Source: Pseudoscleropodium purum (taxonomy: Eukaryota; Streptophyta; Bryopsida; Hypnales; Brachytheciaceae). Taken from it: DNA of 64,000 nucleotides. The notes under the pieces are model-generated. The model was given only the letters and a program-made list of their open reading frames with translations. It searched no databases and had not been told where the DNA came from. Shown here piece by piece: positions 22,210 to 34,910 of this stretch. The stretch spans positions 1,674,001 through 1,738,000 of the forward strand of contig OZ017803.1 in NCBI GenBank assembly GCA_963969395.1. Reading direction: 5' to 3'. The position numbers were made by a program, and so were the translations under genes. Position 1 is the first letter of the stretch; every line of letters begins with the position of its first letter.

Positions 22210-23026
22210 GCGTGATGCCAGAGAGATGTCACGGTGGATGTCAACGCGTATACGAGCTCGTACTCTGGCATCCTCATCAAAATCCCAAGAGCTTGATCGG
22301 CACACACTCTCCGTTCTTTCGAGCTTTCGAGCTCGTCAAGCTGACGCTTCGCGAATCTGGAATTGGAATTCTGCCAACTATGTTACCAAATTTGTAACCT
22401 TGTGATCTGCGTGCACCAGAGTTTACTCATGATTCTTCTGCGATGGCGATGTTGGACGTGACAAGAGGAGAGCACCTGCAGAGCAATCTTTCAAGCATAG
22501 CGAAATCGAGAGGGGAAGGAAAGGATAACAATCATACAATCGAAGAAATTGACAAGCGATAGGAGAGCAGTTGACTGTCCCTGTCCCTCTATCCTCTGCA
22601 ATGAGTGCCGCATTTATTTATTTTGTATAGATTGATCATTCAGTGAATTGTTAGTTCGGATTTAGAGTAGAGCCCTTGGTTAGTCCGTCTGCTGCTTGGC
22701 TTGTAATGCAGAGGAGGCCTAGAAGCCACCGTTGCATTCAATTGAAAGAAGAAACCACTTGACCACGCACTCAATCCATGACAAGCTCCACTTCGAACTT
22801 TTCAGAAATGGAGAAGCTGTGAGGCGAATGAGTGAGTTTCATCATTTGACATTGATTGATCATTACATGAAATTTGTGTACAATATCTGCGTCAAACATT
22901 TGCAATTGGTAAATTGTCCGAGTACAGATTAGTATTCGCAATACACAGAAGCTTTGCGGAGACATGCAACCTTTTGGTCCAGCTACGGGTCTGCATGCCA
23001 AATTGATCGCGTGAAACATTTCTTGC

Positions 23027-23040
23027 GTGGCCATGGCCAC
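23027..23040. repeat. GTGGCCATGGCCAC palindrome, unit D
   Basis: A 14-bp perfect dyad, the core of the 34-bp palindromes in A and B, at the equivalent place in the inverted unit. Confidence 0.8.
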
Positions 23041-23650
23041 ACCAGAAGTTTTTATCAGAAAAAGAGGTGTTGGCTATGGCGCTCAGGCCAGAGTAACTAC
23101 ATGGTTCATGTTTGGCGACAGATGAGTTCAAATAGAAATATCTTCGCAGCATTCCCCTACCAAAAGGCTATTATCCTCTACGCCCTTCTCTCCAGCGTAC
23201 TCCCCGGAATTTCGATCTACTACTTTGTAATGATTTGAGAAAAGAAGAATTCACAAACGATTCGCTTCCCCTGTCCTGCAACCAAGGCCGAAAACCCTAA
23301 TTCTGATGGAACTCAATTACCTCAAATTCGTGAAGCTTGCGCAACACTCCGAATCGAAAGAAGTTCGCTATTGCATTCTTCGGTTCTCGCCCCCTCGATC
23401 GTCGCCTCTCTCCTTCATACACGTTGCATAGTGGCACCAACTCCGCGGCCTTGCGTGTTGACACCTGCTAACAATGCTCCATCGCGGAAACGGGGCCTGC
23501 CACGGCTGCAGCATACCTTACTTCCGAGTGACTTACGACGAGAGGGGTAGCGCGTCAGCATTGCGATCATATCCAGAGAAGCTCGGCCGACGCGAAGCAC
23601 GACGAGTAACCGACACACGTGACCGCAAGCTAACAGCACAGCTCGAAGCC

Positions 23651-26269
23651 TCGTTCTTTCTCTGATACTTCCTCCCTAGGATCGCATCACCGGCCACGAT
23701 CTCGTGCAGACATTGCAGACATTGCGGGAAGTATGTACAGACAGAGGAGGAAACTTGCGAGGTAAAGTCGACAGCTTCTACAGTAAGGCGAGCCGAAGAA
23801 GGTGCGCACCGAGCCCTAAACTTTCCTTCAAGACTATCGCGAAGACGACAGACAGTCGGCGAACTGGAGCCTTCATCCACTGGAAGATCATTCATCCAAA
23901 ATCTGACCATTTAGGGGGACGCGGCCCCGTTCGCCATGTCATCTTGTCAACCCCAAAGTCCAATTTCTGGACGACGGACAGATTGGAAATCGATTTTCTT
24001 TCTCATTACTGCTTGGATGAAAGTCATCTAATTTGTCGAGATACTTTATCAAGTTCTTGTCCTATGTAACGGTTGGATTTGGTGTTATTAGAGTTCATGT
24101 TTTTCTAAAATTACAAATGTGGAAATGCGTCAAGCCAAAAATTGCATTGACTTTAATTCAAAATTGGATTTGCAAAAATGAGGTCTTAGATATAAAGAAC
24201 CCAAAAAATTCAAAAAATTACCATATCAAGAGAATCTCTTTTCAAATCCATTCCAACAAGTTTTTACTCAAAAAATGATAATATTTTGCTTGTAATTGAA
24301 TTTTGAAGGAATTTTGAATTTTCCCTTCCGAAATTTCTAAAAAAAATATTGGTGATAGCATTGGTCAATCTAACCATACAAATGGAATCTAAAACTCAAA
24401 ATCTACAACTTTTATTTGTATATTAATTCCAAAAATTCTTCCAAACAACAATTGATAATGATTTCTTCCGAATCACCAATTCTAGAGAAGAATTTGGATG
24501 TTTAGAAGTCAATCCCTCAAGGTTCATGCATTCCCAAAGTGGATTCGCTTTTTTCCAGTATTTTCTTTAATCATGTAAAGACACTGACCCCTATGACCAA
24601 GGTGGTCACTAAAATTCTTAGACTATTGAACCAATAAGTACATTGTTTTTTCTATAATTAATAGTAAAGTCATTGAACTACTCTAACCCATGGGATTCTT
24701 ATAGGGTTAACCCTAGAAGTATGCGGCTTCCATAACCAAGGTAGCCAACAAAATTCTCCAATTGTTAGACTAGTAGATACATTTTCTTCTTCTACAATTA
24801 ATAGTAAAGTCATCTGTCAGACCATTTTAGTCCATAGTGTCCTTACATGGTTAAACTTATAAAATAAAGTTTGATGAGATCTCTTTCTATTTCATCTTAA
24901 AATTTTGAAAAAATAAAAAAATTGAAAGAATTATTGCAATTGCAAGCTCCTTATGTTAAAATCTAAATAATACAATATATAGTGTTTTTCATTCATATTT
25001 TATTCCTTAAAAAGTATTTTTTTAATTTAAATTATAAAACTAAGTTTTTCATTATAACCTTCATTTATGATAAAAATTCCATATTATTCTAGTATACATT
25101 CTAATTGATTATAATTTTATTTCTACCTCTAATTTTTAAAATCACAATAATTTGATTGTTCTATAGAATTTTTGAAAAAATAAAATAAATAGAAAATAAA
25201 AACTTCCACCAGAAAAAATATCAAAATTATATACATCAATTAAAGGATAAATTTGGTTTGATAGTTGAATTTGACTTCAAGGACTTTGCTATGGTTATTT
25301 TTAGTATAAAAAATAAAATCACCAATTGAAAAAAATTTCAAACTAATCTCCATTGTGACTTGTACCTCTTGCAAAAATTTCAAGTAATTTGGATTGTGTT
25401 TGCTAGTCTTACTTATTTATTTTCAATTTTAATAACAAATTGATATTTCTCACAGTAATATACAATTCATAATTTCAAATGATAAAAATATAGGATTGAT
25501 ATTCAAACGCAATCTAATAGGCTACAATCAGACATTGGATGCTTGACTATTTGATAATAGATTTCATCCTTAAAGGATAAATGGACCCAAATCCACTAAA
25601 TTTAGAATATTTCAATCATTGTGCTCCTATTTTATGTTTTGTTTTGTTCTATAATTTTGCATCAATCTATCATTAAAAACTTAGTAGATCATGGTTGTAA
25701 GCCTTAGTTCAAATTACAATAAAATATTTTAATTTAATATTTTTTCAAATATTCAAAACGGAACAAAAACAAGGCTTTGTAAGCTTCATTACAATATTTG
25801 TGTTCAAGTTCAAAAATATTGGTTTCATCTAAATTTTAGATCAAGACCAAGAAGATACAAATTTGCAAAATATAAGGTAGAAGGTCCATAAATGACTCAC
25901 TTAAGCCTACCTAATTCATCAATGAGTGTAATAAATATCTCAAGAAGCATGTCACTTGTTCCTAGATAGAGGACACATTTAGAACCTACTCCATTTAAGG
26001 ACCTCTTACCTTACTACTAAAATGAAAAAAAATTGTGATCCATTTTTATAGGATCTCCTTTAGAAAAAATCTCCTTTCCAACCATAGATGCTTTCAAGCA
26101 ACCTAAGAAAAATGGATGAAAATATTTTCTTATCACACAATATTGTTGCAAAGTGAAGGCACCAACAACATTCCAAGATTAAATTATATTGAAGTTCAAT
26201 TTTGCATTTTTATTGTATGAGTCTTTGAATTTTTTATCAATTTGGAAATTTTTTTATAGGTTTGATGAA
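23651..26269. other. AT-rich intergenic stretch
   Basis: No gene recognised. Contains two tandem ~139-bp repeats at 24591-24840. A segment at about 24850-25550 is homologous in direct orientation to about 58570-59290, with shared words such as AGGATAAATTTGGTTTGATAG and GAAAGCTCCTTRTGTTAAAA-type sequence. Confidence 0.5.
24591..24840 (+). repeat. Two tandem ~139-bp repeats
   Basis: CTATGACCAAGGTGGTCACTA at 24591 and CCATAACCAAGGTAGCCAACA at 24730, each followed by an AATTAATAGTAAAGTCAT segment. Confidence 0.7.
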
Positions 26270-26494
26270 TGATGAGAATATAAAATGAAACAAAAAGTGT
26301 AAAACATAAGAAAACCAAAATATACTTAAAGAATCCTAAACTTCATTAGAAAGTTTGAAGTATATATAAAGGGAGAAAGGAGAGAAACAATGAATAGTTG
26401 TCTTCTCCTATTGGTCTAAAGGAATTCCACCTAATCCCTATGCTAGGTGTCACTCACCATATTATAGTAAGCATTCACACTACATTTCTTAACA
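26270..26494 (-). repeat. 3' LTR of the minus-strand copia element
   Basis: On the plus strand it begins TGATGAGAATATAAAATG and ends TTTCTTAACA, giving TG...CA ends. The flank before it is ATGAA, one side of the target duplication. Confidence 0.92.
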
Positions 26495-26997
26495 CTCTTC
26501 TTCACTCAACATATAATAAAAATATAATAATATAAAATAAAAATTTAATATGAACTAGTCAATGGAGTGTATAAAATCAATTAAAAATCAGTCACTATTG
26601 CCAAGTCGAAGAATTGGTCGGCTAGTTTTGTAAGTCAGTGATCAATCGATCAGTCCAAGGTTCGATATTCATTGGTCTCGTCAATTGATTTGCGGAACCC
26701 GCGGCTTAGCATGGCTAGTAAGGCAAGAATAAATAGTCAACCCACTACCCCCCCCCTTGAACTAAGATGTGACAAGATGTATGGCACTCCAAGATGGTTA
26801 ATAGGCTCCAGCATTGATTAAAACCTTATTTGGAAAAACTTTAATTATGATGAAGGACAAAACCACAAATAAAAAACAAAATTGCAAATGAAGGAAAAAG
26901 AATAGAACACTTTTATTAATTCATTTTCATGATAAAATCCAATAGGAAAAATCCATAGATGGATATCAAAAGATTTATAATTTTTATAAAGAAAACT

Positions 26998-27510
26998 TAT
27001 TGAATCTCTTGCTCCAAAATATTAAATCGCCGCATACCAATTTCATGAATAAGTTGGCGATGTATACATAATAGAAGAGCCTTGGTAAAGAGATCAACAA
27101 GATTATTAGCTAATGTGACTTTCTTGATTTCAAGTACTTTGTTTGTAATCAAGTCATGAATAAAACTAAAATGCTTTGGATCAATATGTTTTGTCTGCTC
27201 ACCCTTAACAAAATCCACTTGCATTTGTGCAGCACGAGCATTATTGTCTTTATATAAGATAGTTGGAGAATCATCATGTGATAATTCACAATTTGTTTAA
27301 ATAAACTTGTCAATTGACCTCAACAAAATGCATTCTTGAGATGCTTCATGCAAAGCAATAATTTTTGCATGATTAGATGATATTGTCGTAATTGTTTGCT
27401 TTGCTGATTTCCAAGATATTATAGCTTCATGTTGTAAAAAAACATAGTCCGTTTGAAATTTGAATGTTGTAGGGTTAGTTCTATATCTAGCATCAACATA
27501 TCTAACCAAT
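26998..27510 (-). pseudogene. copia RNase H remnant
   Basis: Minus-strand pieces read like copia RNase H: a Y.D..Y...PTT..FQTDYVFL stretch followed by AISWKSAKQT and a degraded S..HAK.IAL..A, then KTKHIDP-like and LVDLFTKAL motifs at 27000-27224. A stop separates the two pieces. The pol C terminus of the element; not functional. Confidence 0.85.
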
Positions 27511-27589
27511 GTTGAATCCCCTAATCACATATAATGTAATACTAAATCTTCAGTTCCTTTCAAATAATGCAAAAGGTGTTTGATGCCAT

Positions 27590-28510
27590 TCTAATGTCGT
27601 AGTGTGGACCTAGGACTATGCCTAGTAAGGACACTAACTACAAATGCAATATCAAGCCTTGTAGATGTAGCCAAATACAAGAGTGATCTGACCGCCACGA
27701 GGTATGGATATTGTTCACTCAATGGTTCCTTCTCCTTGCAAGGGCAATAAGGATCATTTTCTTTTGTACTACAAGCAACCATAGAAGTGTAGATAGTGGA
27801 TAGGTGTCAATTATATTGAATTTTTTGAAGATTTGGTTGATATAAGTGGTTTGTGAAAAAAAAATGTTGTCATTTTTCATATGAAAAACTTGGAAACCAA
27901 TGCAAAATGTAGTTTTACCATGTTATTTCATCTCAAATTTACAAATAAGAAGCTAAGTGGCTATAGTATATGTAGATTTGGTGCCCACAAAATTCAAGTC
28001 ATCAATGTAAACAGCAATAATAACAAATTCATCTTTGTTTCTTTTGATAAAAAGACATGGAAGTAATGCATCATTTATAAAATGATGCTCTATGTAGTTG
28101 TTGATACCACATACATCTAGATTGTTTAAAACCATATAATGCGCGTTGTAATTTAACACCACGATATTTGCTTGAAATAGATGAACTCGGGTTGGTGGTT
28201 TCAAGATCAGGAGGCACTTTCATATAAATATTAGCATATAAAGAGCTATAAAGATAGGCTGTCATTACATTCATAAGATGCATCTCAAGAATAACATGAA
28301 CTGCCATTCCAAGAAGATATCGGAAAGTAATTGAATTCATAACTAGAGAATAAGTAATATCATAATCAATACCAAACTTTTGTGTGAAACCTTGAACAAC
28401 CAAACGAACTTTGTAACGAATAATATGACCTTTTTCATTGCGTTTGCGGACAAATACCAATTTGTACCCAAGAGGCCGAGAAGTGAGATTATCCACAATA
28501 AGACCAAATA
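27590..28510 (-). pseudogene. copia reverse transcriptase remnant
   Basis: Frames at 28071-28496, 27953-28204 and 27591-27782 together cover the RT: a YK.RLVVQGFTQK.GIDY segment, then a motif where M.V.TAYL replaces the usual MDVKTAFL, RALYGFKQS, and AVYIDDL standing in for the catalytic YVDD box, followed by PYL.AV.SLLYLA..TR.DIAF. Frameshifts join the parts, and the expected LNG is lost. Inactive. Confidence 0.88.
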
Positions 28511-29299
28511 CTTGTCTCTTGTTTAAAGAAGCATACTCCTCCTCAATAGCAGCATTTTACTTTGGCCAATCTGAGCAACGCATCGCTTTGTCAATTTTAC
28601 GTGGATCAAGATCATTTTTCTCGCAAATTTTTTTTTCTACAATCATACAAATTAATAAATCATTGATGTCAATATTTGTTGTATTCCATACATCTCTTGT
28701 ACCGCAATACATCACAGATAATCCTGTATTCAACTTACATTTTTCTTACTCGTGAATAAGAATATCACCTTGAGAAGTAGATGGACAGTTATCTATAAGT
28801 GATCATATAAAATTGGTAGTGGTTACTATAGGTAGAGAATGATTAATAGCATCTATAAGTCCTTTATGTTTGCGTGGCTACTTATCCAAGCTACGAGTTC
28901 GTTTGCCTATCAATTAAGTAGTTGGAGTTGTTGTAGTATTTCATATAATAATTCGAGCAGGAGATTATGAGTCTCATTCAATGGATTTCTAGTAATCTAT
29001 AGCCCATCATGAAAGCCATCAGCTATTTAATCGGCAATCTTTTGCAAATACAAAATCTTAAAAACTTCAGTTTGAACTATAGACGTTTTTAGATCAAAAT
29101 TTGATGTAAATGTCTGAGAAGCTTGAAACGTAAGGTGAGTAAAAGTTTCTTGAGTAGATGCTTCTCTTTTGAAAAATGAAAATATATCTTTTTCAAATTA
29201 ACAATTGGCAAAACGAGTATAGAATAACATACCAGTAGATAGAATAATATAACGAATAATACTTGAAGAATTGAAGCTAATATAAATTTCTTCTTGCCT

Positions 29300-29970
29300 T
29301 TAAGTCTCAATAGTGTGATGTTGAGGTTCTGGAATTGAGACCCATACACAACAACCAAAGATTCGCAAATGAGATATATTGGGAATGTATTTCGAAAAAA
29401 GCTCTTGTGAAGAAGTAATATTCGTAGATGAAGGACGAAGGTGAATTAAAGTTGCAATATGAAGAATTGCATGACCCTACATAGATGGACGCAAATTCAC
29501 ATGAAGGAGTAATGGTCTCATAATGAATTGAATCCGTTTAATAAAAGACTCCGCTAAACCATTTTGAGTACGTTCTCATGGAACATAATATATTAATTTA
29601 ATCCCCATTATAGTGCAATAATCTTCAAAGGATTTTGACCAAAACTCTTGAACATTATCCATTCGTAATGTTTTGATTGGATAATCAAGGAAATAAGCCT
29701 TGAAATGGATGAGCATAGAAAGTAAATTAGCAAAAGCTAAACTTCTGGATGATAATAGAGATATGTGATATTGTTAACCCAATGTGTCAATCAAAACCAA
29801 AAAATATTGGAATGGTCTAGACATAAAAGATATTGAACCACAAATATCACCTCGTAGTCTAAATAGTATCGGTGGCAATTCAAGGAGAAGCTTCTATGAA
29901 AATAGCCTAGCAATTAATTTGCCTTGTACACATGCATGACATAGTGTCATAGAATTGATATCTGCTGGTT
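29300..29970 (-). pseudogene. copia integrase remnant
   Basis: The minus strand contains RGDICGSIS...FQYFLVLIDT, KAYFLDYPIKTLRMDN and RTQNGLAESFIKRIQ, matching the integrase catalytic core (first D in LID, second D in RMDN, E in AES). Several stops interrupt it. Between this and the RT the sequence is degenerate linker. Confidence 0.8.
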
Positions 29971-30589
29971 GCAAGTTATAGCCAATAATATATGAAATTT
30001 TTTTGCAAAATAAAGTTGAGCTTGAATGGCCCAATCTTCCATGCCAAAGGAAAGTTTTATTATCTTTAGAAGATATAAAAGAACTAGAAATAATACATGG
30101 TCAGATTGGAATCCAATACAAGCTACTTGCTACAGCAAAGGCTGTTTCTACAACTTTATTGTTATGTATAAAAACTAGAGCCTCTAACCTATCTATAGTT
30201 CTAGTCGAGTGGTGAAAACTATTGGTGCGCACATTTCAACAGCTGATTAGGCTCCAAGATGCAGAAAAAGAATACATGGTACATGTACATGTAATGGTGG
30301 TGCCCTCAGGCAATATCACCTTTACTGGTCCCTTCTGAAAACGAAACACATTCAATCCAACTATAGTCATTAAATTTTTGGTTTGCTAAATTGAAAGATT
30401 ATTAGCATAAAAAAATTGTCTATGTTGAAGGATTGTGTGAGTAGTTGCAAAGTCAAGGAGCACATCACAAGACTCACAAGTGGAGGTATCCTCAACAACA
30501 TATGTTTCCATGTCATCATTGTCATATGGATCTATAGATGCATCCATGGTGTGGGCCTCACAACTTGGAGCTTGGAGCTTCTTGATTTC

Positions 30590-31206
30590 TTAGAACATCT
30601 TGATATAATACTTTGATGTTCGACATACATTTGCCAAATGTCCCACTCTACCACATTTGTGACAAAAACACTTCTCTGACGGACGCTTACCATAGTTATT
30701 AGTAGAAGAAATAGTATTCTTCCTTTGGGCATGTTGGTTGTTACGGCTATAACTACATATTGTACTTGACTGTCTATGACGATGTTTAAAGCGATGTTTT
30801 TGTGCTTTAGGTTTCATAGTAGAAACCTTAACACTATAGGATTTTCGAACTTTGGTTCCAATAGGACAAGCCTCTACATGACACAAGAGGATCTTGTTTT
30901 GCTTTTCAACAAAAAGTAGTAGAGCCATGAGATATGAGTGATTATCAAATTTCATGTTTCTATACTACTAGGCTAGTACAACAAAAATAGGTGCAAATGT
31001 TGAGAAGGTTTTTTTAATTATTTTTGGCTTGGTAATGGTCTGACCACACAATTGTAGTTGTGACACAATTCTGTATAATTCATTATTGAACACAACAAAT
31101 GTTGGAAAGTCCAACACTCATAAATGAATCTAGTCGTGTAATGCTCTAGGAAGGAAAATAGTCTTTTGATGATCAAACCGGGATTTAAGCTTTTTCCAAA
31201 GCTCAT
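30590..31206 (-). pseudogene. copia gag remnant with zinc knuckle
   Basis: The 121-codon minus frame at 30590-30955 ends with CHKCGRVGHLANVC, a perfect CX2CX4HX4C nucleocapsid knuckle, preceded by a basic KHRFKHRHRQ tract. A second frame (31018-31206) would be the upstream part of gag. Sequence from 31206 to 31900 is degenerate. It includes a small CCTCCAG minisatellite (31556-31585) between two direct CTAGACCTTC words (31548, 31633). Confidence 0.8.
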
Positions 31207-31877
31207 TAGGTTTGTCCAATTCTAAATATTGGTATTGTAGTGAAGGAACTAGGTGACATCAAAGTAACAGTAAAGTTTTCCAAAAAATAGTGACAGAAAT
31301 AGAAGAGAGGGAGGAAGAGAAGCAAACTTGGAGGCAAAGAGGTTTTGAAAAAATAAAAATAAAATAAACGAGTTTGAAACAATGAGATGAGCAAAAGAGA
31401 GCTTTGGAAAGGGCACAAAGGATGAAGTGATTGTACGTTTGTTGATAAGGCCTTAGAAAGAGCACTAAGTTGGGAAGGCCATGAGGCTGAGAGCTCATTT
31501 CCATGGACATCCAAGAACCGAAGGTCCAAGCAGTCTACATAGGAGCTAGACCTTCAGCCTCCAGCCTCCAGCCCTCCAGCCTCTGGTCTACGCAACAAGG
31601 ATATGCAGACTTGGAGGGCCTGGAGGGTGGACTAGACCTTCCAATTTTAACTAAAAAAAATAATGTAAAGTTGCTATGAGATCAAGCTCTCATTGAATTC
31701 TGTAAGTTCAGGCCACTCTTGTCACAGCATGTATTCAAAAGTTTTGGTATAGGACCTACATGTTCGACTACAAGACTTGCAAAGCTTGTAAAGCTTGTTA
31801 AAATTTTTTTAATCAAAAGCGGAAGTAAAACTTTTAAACTAAATTCGTGAGAACGTGCGATCGATAGCATGAGAGTG

Positions 31878-31910
31878 TGTTGATAGTGTGTTGATAATGT
31901 GTTGATAATG
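31878..31910. repeat. 11-bp tandem repeat at the LTR/primer-site junction
   Basis: Three copies of GTGTTGATAAT-type sequence abut the 5' LTR (right side) of the minus-strand copia element, where a primer-binding site is expected. The LTR edge itself (GTGTTGAGAAC) is a fourth variant, suggesting local slippage that destroyed the primer site. Confidence 0.6.
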
Positions 31911-32134
31911 TGTTGAGAACATAAAATGAAACAAAGAGCGTGAAACATAAGAACATCAAAATACACTCAAAGAATCATAAACTTCATTAGAGAGTTTGAA
32001 GTATATACAAAGGGAGAAAGGAGAGAGATAATGAATAGTTGTCTTCTCCTATTGGTCTAAAGGAATTCCACCTAATCCCTATGCCACTTGTCACTCACCA
32101 TATTATAGTGAGGTTCTCACTACGTTTCTTAACA
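31911..32134 (-). repeat. 5' LTR of the minus-strand copia element
   Basis: Plus strand begins TGTTGAGAACATAAAATG and ends TTTCTTAACA, then ATGAA, the second side of the target duplication. Confidence 0.92.
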
Positions 32135-33701
32135 ATGAAAAATTGTAATTCCTATTATCATTTCAATAGCAAAAAAATTAAATTAAATTAATGAATTTAA
32201 CAAAAACAATCCCATTGATAAATTCTAAACATTGGTTCAACCATCCATTGTGTGGATGATGAATGATCTAAAAAGTGCACTGCATTAGTTGAGAAAGCAT
32301 CAAAAAAGATCTCATAGTAATAAAAAAAGGAATGCTCTAGATGAATATATGATGTGGATATATTGGATAATTTTCTATTATATGTTATAATATATTCAAA
32401 ATTAATCTTATTATATTTAGGTTGAGCACTTAAGTAGAAATTAATTGATACATCCAAGTTGATTTCTCTTGGAGAACCAAATAAAAATTTAGACAAGTTG
32501 CTATGATTTCAATTTTTACCATGACTTTTTAGAAAAAATTCATAAGATGGTAGAACAAATAAAAATTGAAGGAATATCCTTTTTATATCAATCATATGTC
32601 ATTGACTCCACATGAATAAAAAATAATTATATCCAAGGAGTTGAAGAAAAAACAAAAATTCAATATAAAATAGTAATTTTTTTAATTATCATAGGATATA
32701 TTTAAATCTACACAGAATTCTTTGATTCATTCCATTTAGATTAGTGATGTGGATTTTATGAAGAATCTTGTATTGTTGGCAATTATAATATTTTTCTAAG
32801 AAAAACGAAAATATAGTATTAATTTCCAAACTTAACTTTTGCAATTCATGACTGCCACCATTCCAAGCTCCACATAGTCACATTGCACATTAGAATAATC
32901 TCATGACTCTAATTGACTTGTTTCAATTTCATCTTAGAGCTACTAACGATTGAATTTTTCCTTCCATCTTGTACTCAATACTATATAGCAAACTTCAAAG
33001 AATGAAAATCAAGTGTATTATTTTTAATTCATTTTTTCAGAATTATTGAAAAAAATTCAAATTATTGTGAATATTTTATTGTATTCATTAAGGATTATTT
33101 ATCAATGAAAATATTCTTTGTAATTTTTTTTTTAATTTCAAAATTTTTTATACACAAATCAAGTTATTGTGGACCTTTTTAATCTATTGTGCTAAAGATT
33201 ATTTCTTGATTATAATATATATTAGATTAGTTGCTATTCTTATCTAAAGCAAAGGTCAAAATATATGTACAAGATTTTATTCAATTCCAAAATATTTTGG
33301 TAATAGAAAGTATGAATGAAAAATAAACAAGATTACGTAAACTCCAACAAATGGAGTTTGCAATTGCAATAGTTTTTTGAATATTTGAATTTTTCAATAA
33401 AACTAATGATTCTAGTTCCTATTCCAAATTAGCCTCTTTTAATAAGCCTAATGAAAGTATTTACAAAATATGGATATCTAAGAAACTACAAAGATAAATG
33501 GAACTTTAACTAACTTGCTTGCAATTGGTAGGAATAGTATTGGGCCTTGTTATCATTGAGGAGTATTGGGTGGAATGGAGATGAAGGTATATTGTTGAAA
33601 GATCATAAGCTTAGTTGTAGTTGGGTTTGGAAAACTCATTTGGAATGTGGTGCGTGCATGTTTTGTGTTGTGTTGAATCTTATGCTCCAGTAGAGAGCCT
33701 T
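32135..33701. other. AT-rich intergenic stretch
   Basis: No gene, terminal repeat or RNA gene recognised. Confidence 0.5.
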
Positions 33702-34014
33702 CTCTTCTATTTACGTTAGATTTGGCTAAATTTTGGTTTCTTGGATTGTTTTTTTGCCTTTTTAATGCTAGATTCTATTAAAATTTGTTTATACTTGTTA
33801 AAACATGTTAAGTTTAACAAATTTTAATATAAAATTGTCAAAAAAGTTTGGTAAAATTTCTTGTTTTCCATGTAGGTTGATGTTTGTTAGAACTTGTTAA
33901 ATTTAACAAGTTTTAATGACAAGTATTAACAAATTTGAATAGAATCAAGCAAACAAAGGCAAAAAAACAATCCAAGAAAACTAAATTTCACCAAATCTAA
34001 TATAAATAGGAGAG
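33702..34014. repeat. 313-bp foldback repeat
   Basis: The left arm from CTCTTCTATTTACGTTAGAT and the right arm ending ATCTAATATAAATAGGAGAG are inverted copies of about 125 bp. They share TTCTTGGATTGTTTTTTTGCC and GATTCTATT.AAATTTGTT segments around a centre near 33858. No convincing target duplication was found, so it may be an old foldback MITE. Confidence 0.7.
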
Positions 34015-34910
34015 TTGTTGTAGCAATGGCAATGAGGACATTCAAAGCATAGGTTTTTTTATTACTAATTTAAAGATTTTTATGAAGATGTAATTGGTTG
34101 TATGAATAGTAGAGAATGAGGTTTAGTTGAAATATAACTTTTTTGTATGGTGATTTGGTTTCTTGATGAAGATATGGGTATCATTTGTTCAAATTAGAAA
34201 GTGAGATTGGATATTTCAAATTGTGTATAGAATATCAAGCTATTTTTGAGCGCCTTTAATTTTTTTTTGTAAAAACTCAAATTTTTTTTGATGAGAAGTA
34301 AAACTTGAACTATGATTTTTGAAGTGATTGATGGCACATGTTCATGAGGCTTTGATAATAGACTCTATTAAAATTTCCAATTGCAACTATCAATATGAGT
34401 ATGTTTAGTCAATTGTCTTGATTTCAATCTATTGCCTTGGCTTGCTTCAAAACCTTGTGTATTCCATAGGAACACAAAAATGGGAGGTCCAATGAAGAGA
34501 CAAAGTATGCACAAAACAAAAGAATATTTGAAATTGAGGTTGTTTGAATTGAAATTCTAAGAAGTTGCAAGCTACAAAAAACTACCCTAAATTTGATATT
34601 AAATAAGCCTAAAAGTCAACAAGTACTAATTCCAAATCTCATGCTATAAGAAATTTGGTCTAATATCAACCACTACAAATGTGTATTTTAAACATTAAGT
34701 TGAATTGTTAAAAATAATTGATGTAAGATGCATAAGCAATGACCAACTTGAATTAGCCTTGGAGAATGGCAACACATGTTTAGAGATCACAAAGAAAACT
34801 ACAACTAGTCAAAAACTTGGTGTCAAGAACCAAAATTTGTACTAGTGAAGTAATATATACCAAGGTGTATCCACTTTTTAGAAATGAAGACTTTTTCTAG
34901 GTTTTAGTAG
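34015..34910. other. AT-rich intergenic stretch
   Basis: No gene recognised. Confidence 0.5.

Larger units (their letters stand above)
21781..23650 (+). repeat. Segmental unit D, diverged and inverted relative to A-C
   Basis: Landmarks of the A-C minus strand recur here on the plus strand in the same order: TATA box (21794), small peptide frame (22108-22209), the AGAGCTTGATCGGCACAC / TCCGTTCTTTCGAGCT block (22288-22325), the GTGGCCATGGCCAC palindrome (23027), telo-box AAACCCTAA (23292) and the block matching A's 6240-6310 (about 23560-23640). Overall identity is far lower than between A and B, so D is the oldest or most divergent copy. Confidence 0.65.
26270..32134 (-). mobile_element. Decayed Ty1/copia LTR retrotransposon, minus strand
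   Basis: LTRs at 26270-26494 and 31911-32134, flanked by a perfect 5-bp duplication ATGAA. Interior on the minus strand carries gag zinc knuckle, integrase, reverse transcriptase and RNase H remnants in copia order (integrase before RT). All are interrupted by stops and frameshifts. A purine tract GTGAAGAAGAG abuts the 3' LTR on the minus strand. The two LTRs differ at roughly 10% of positions by eye, so it is an old insertion. Confidence 0.93.
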
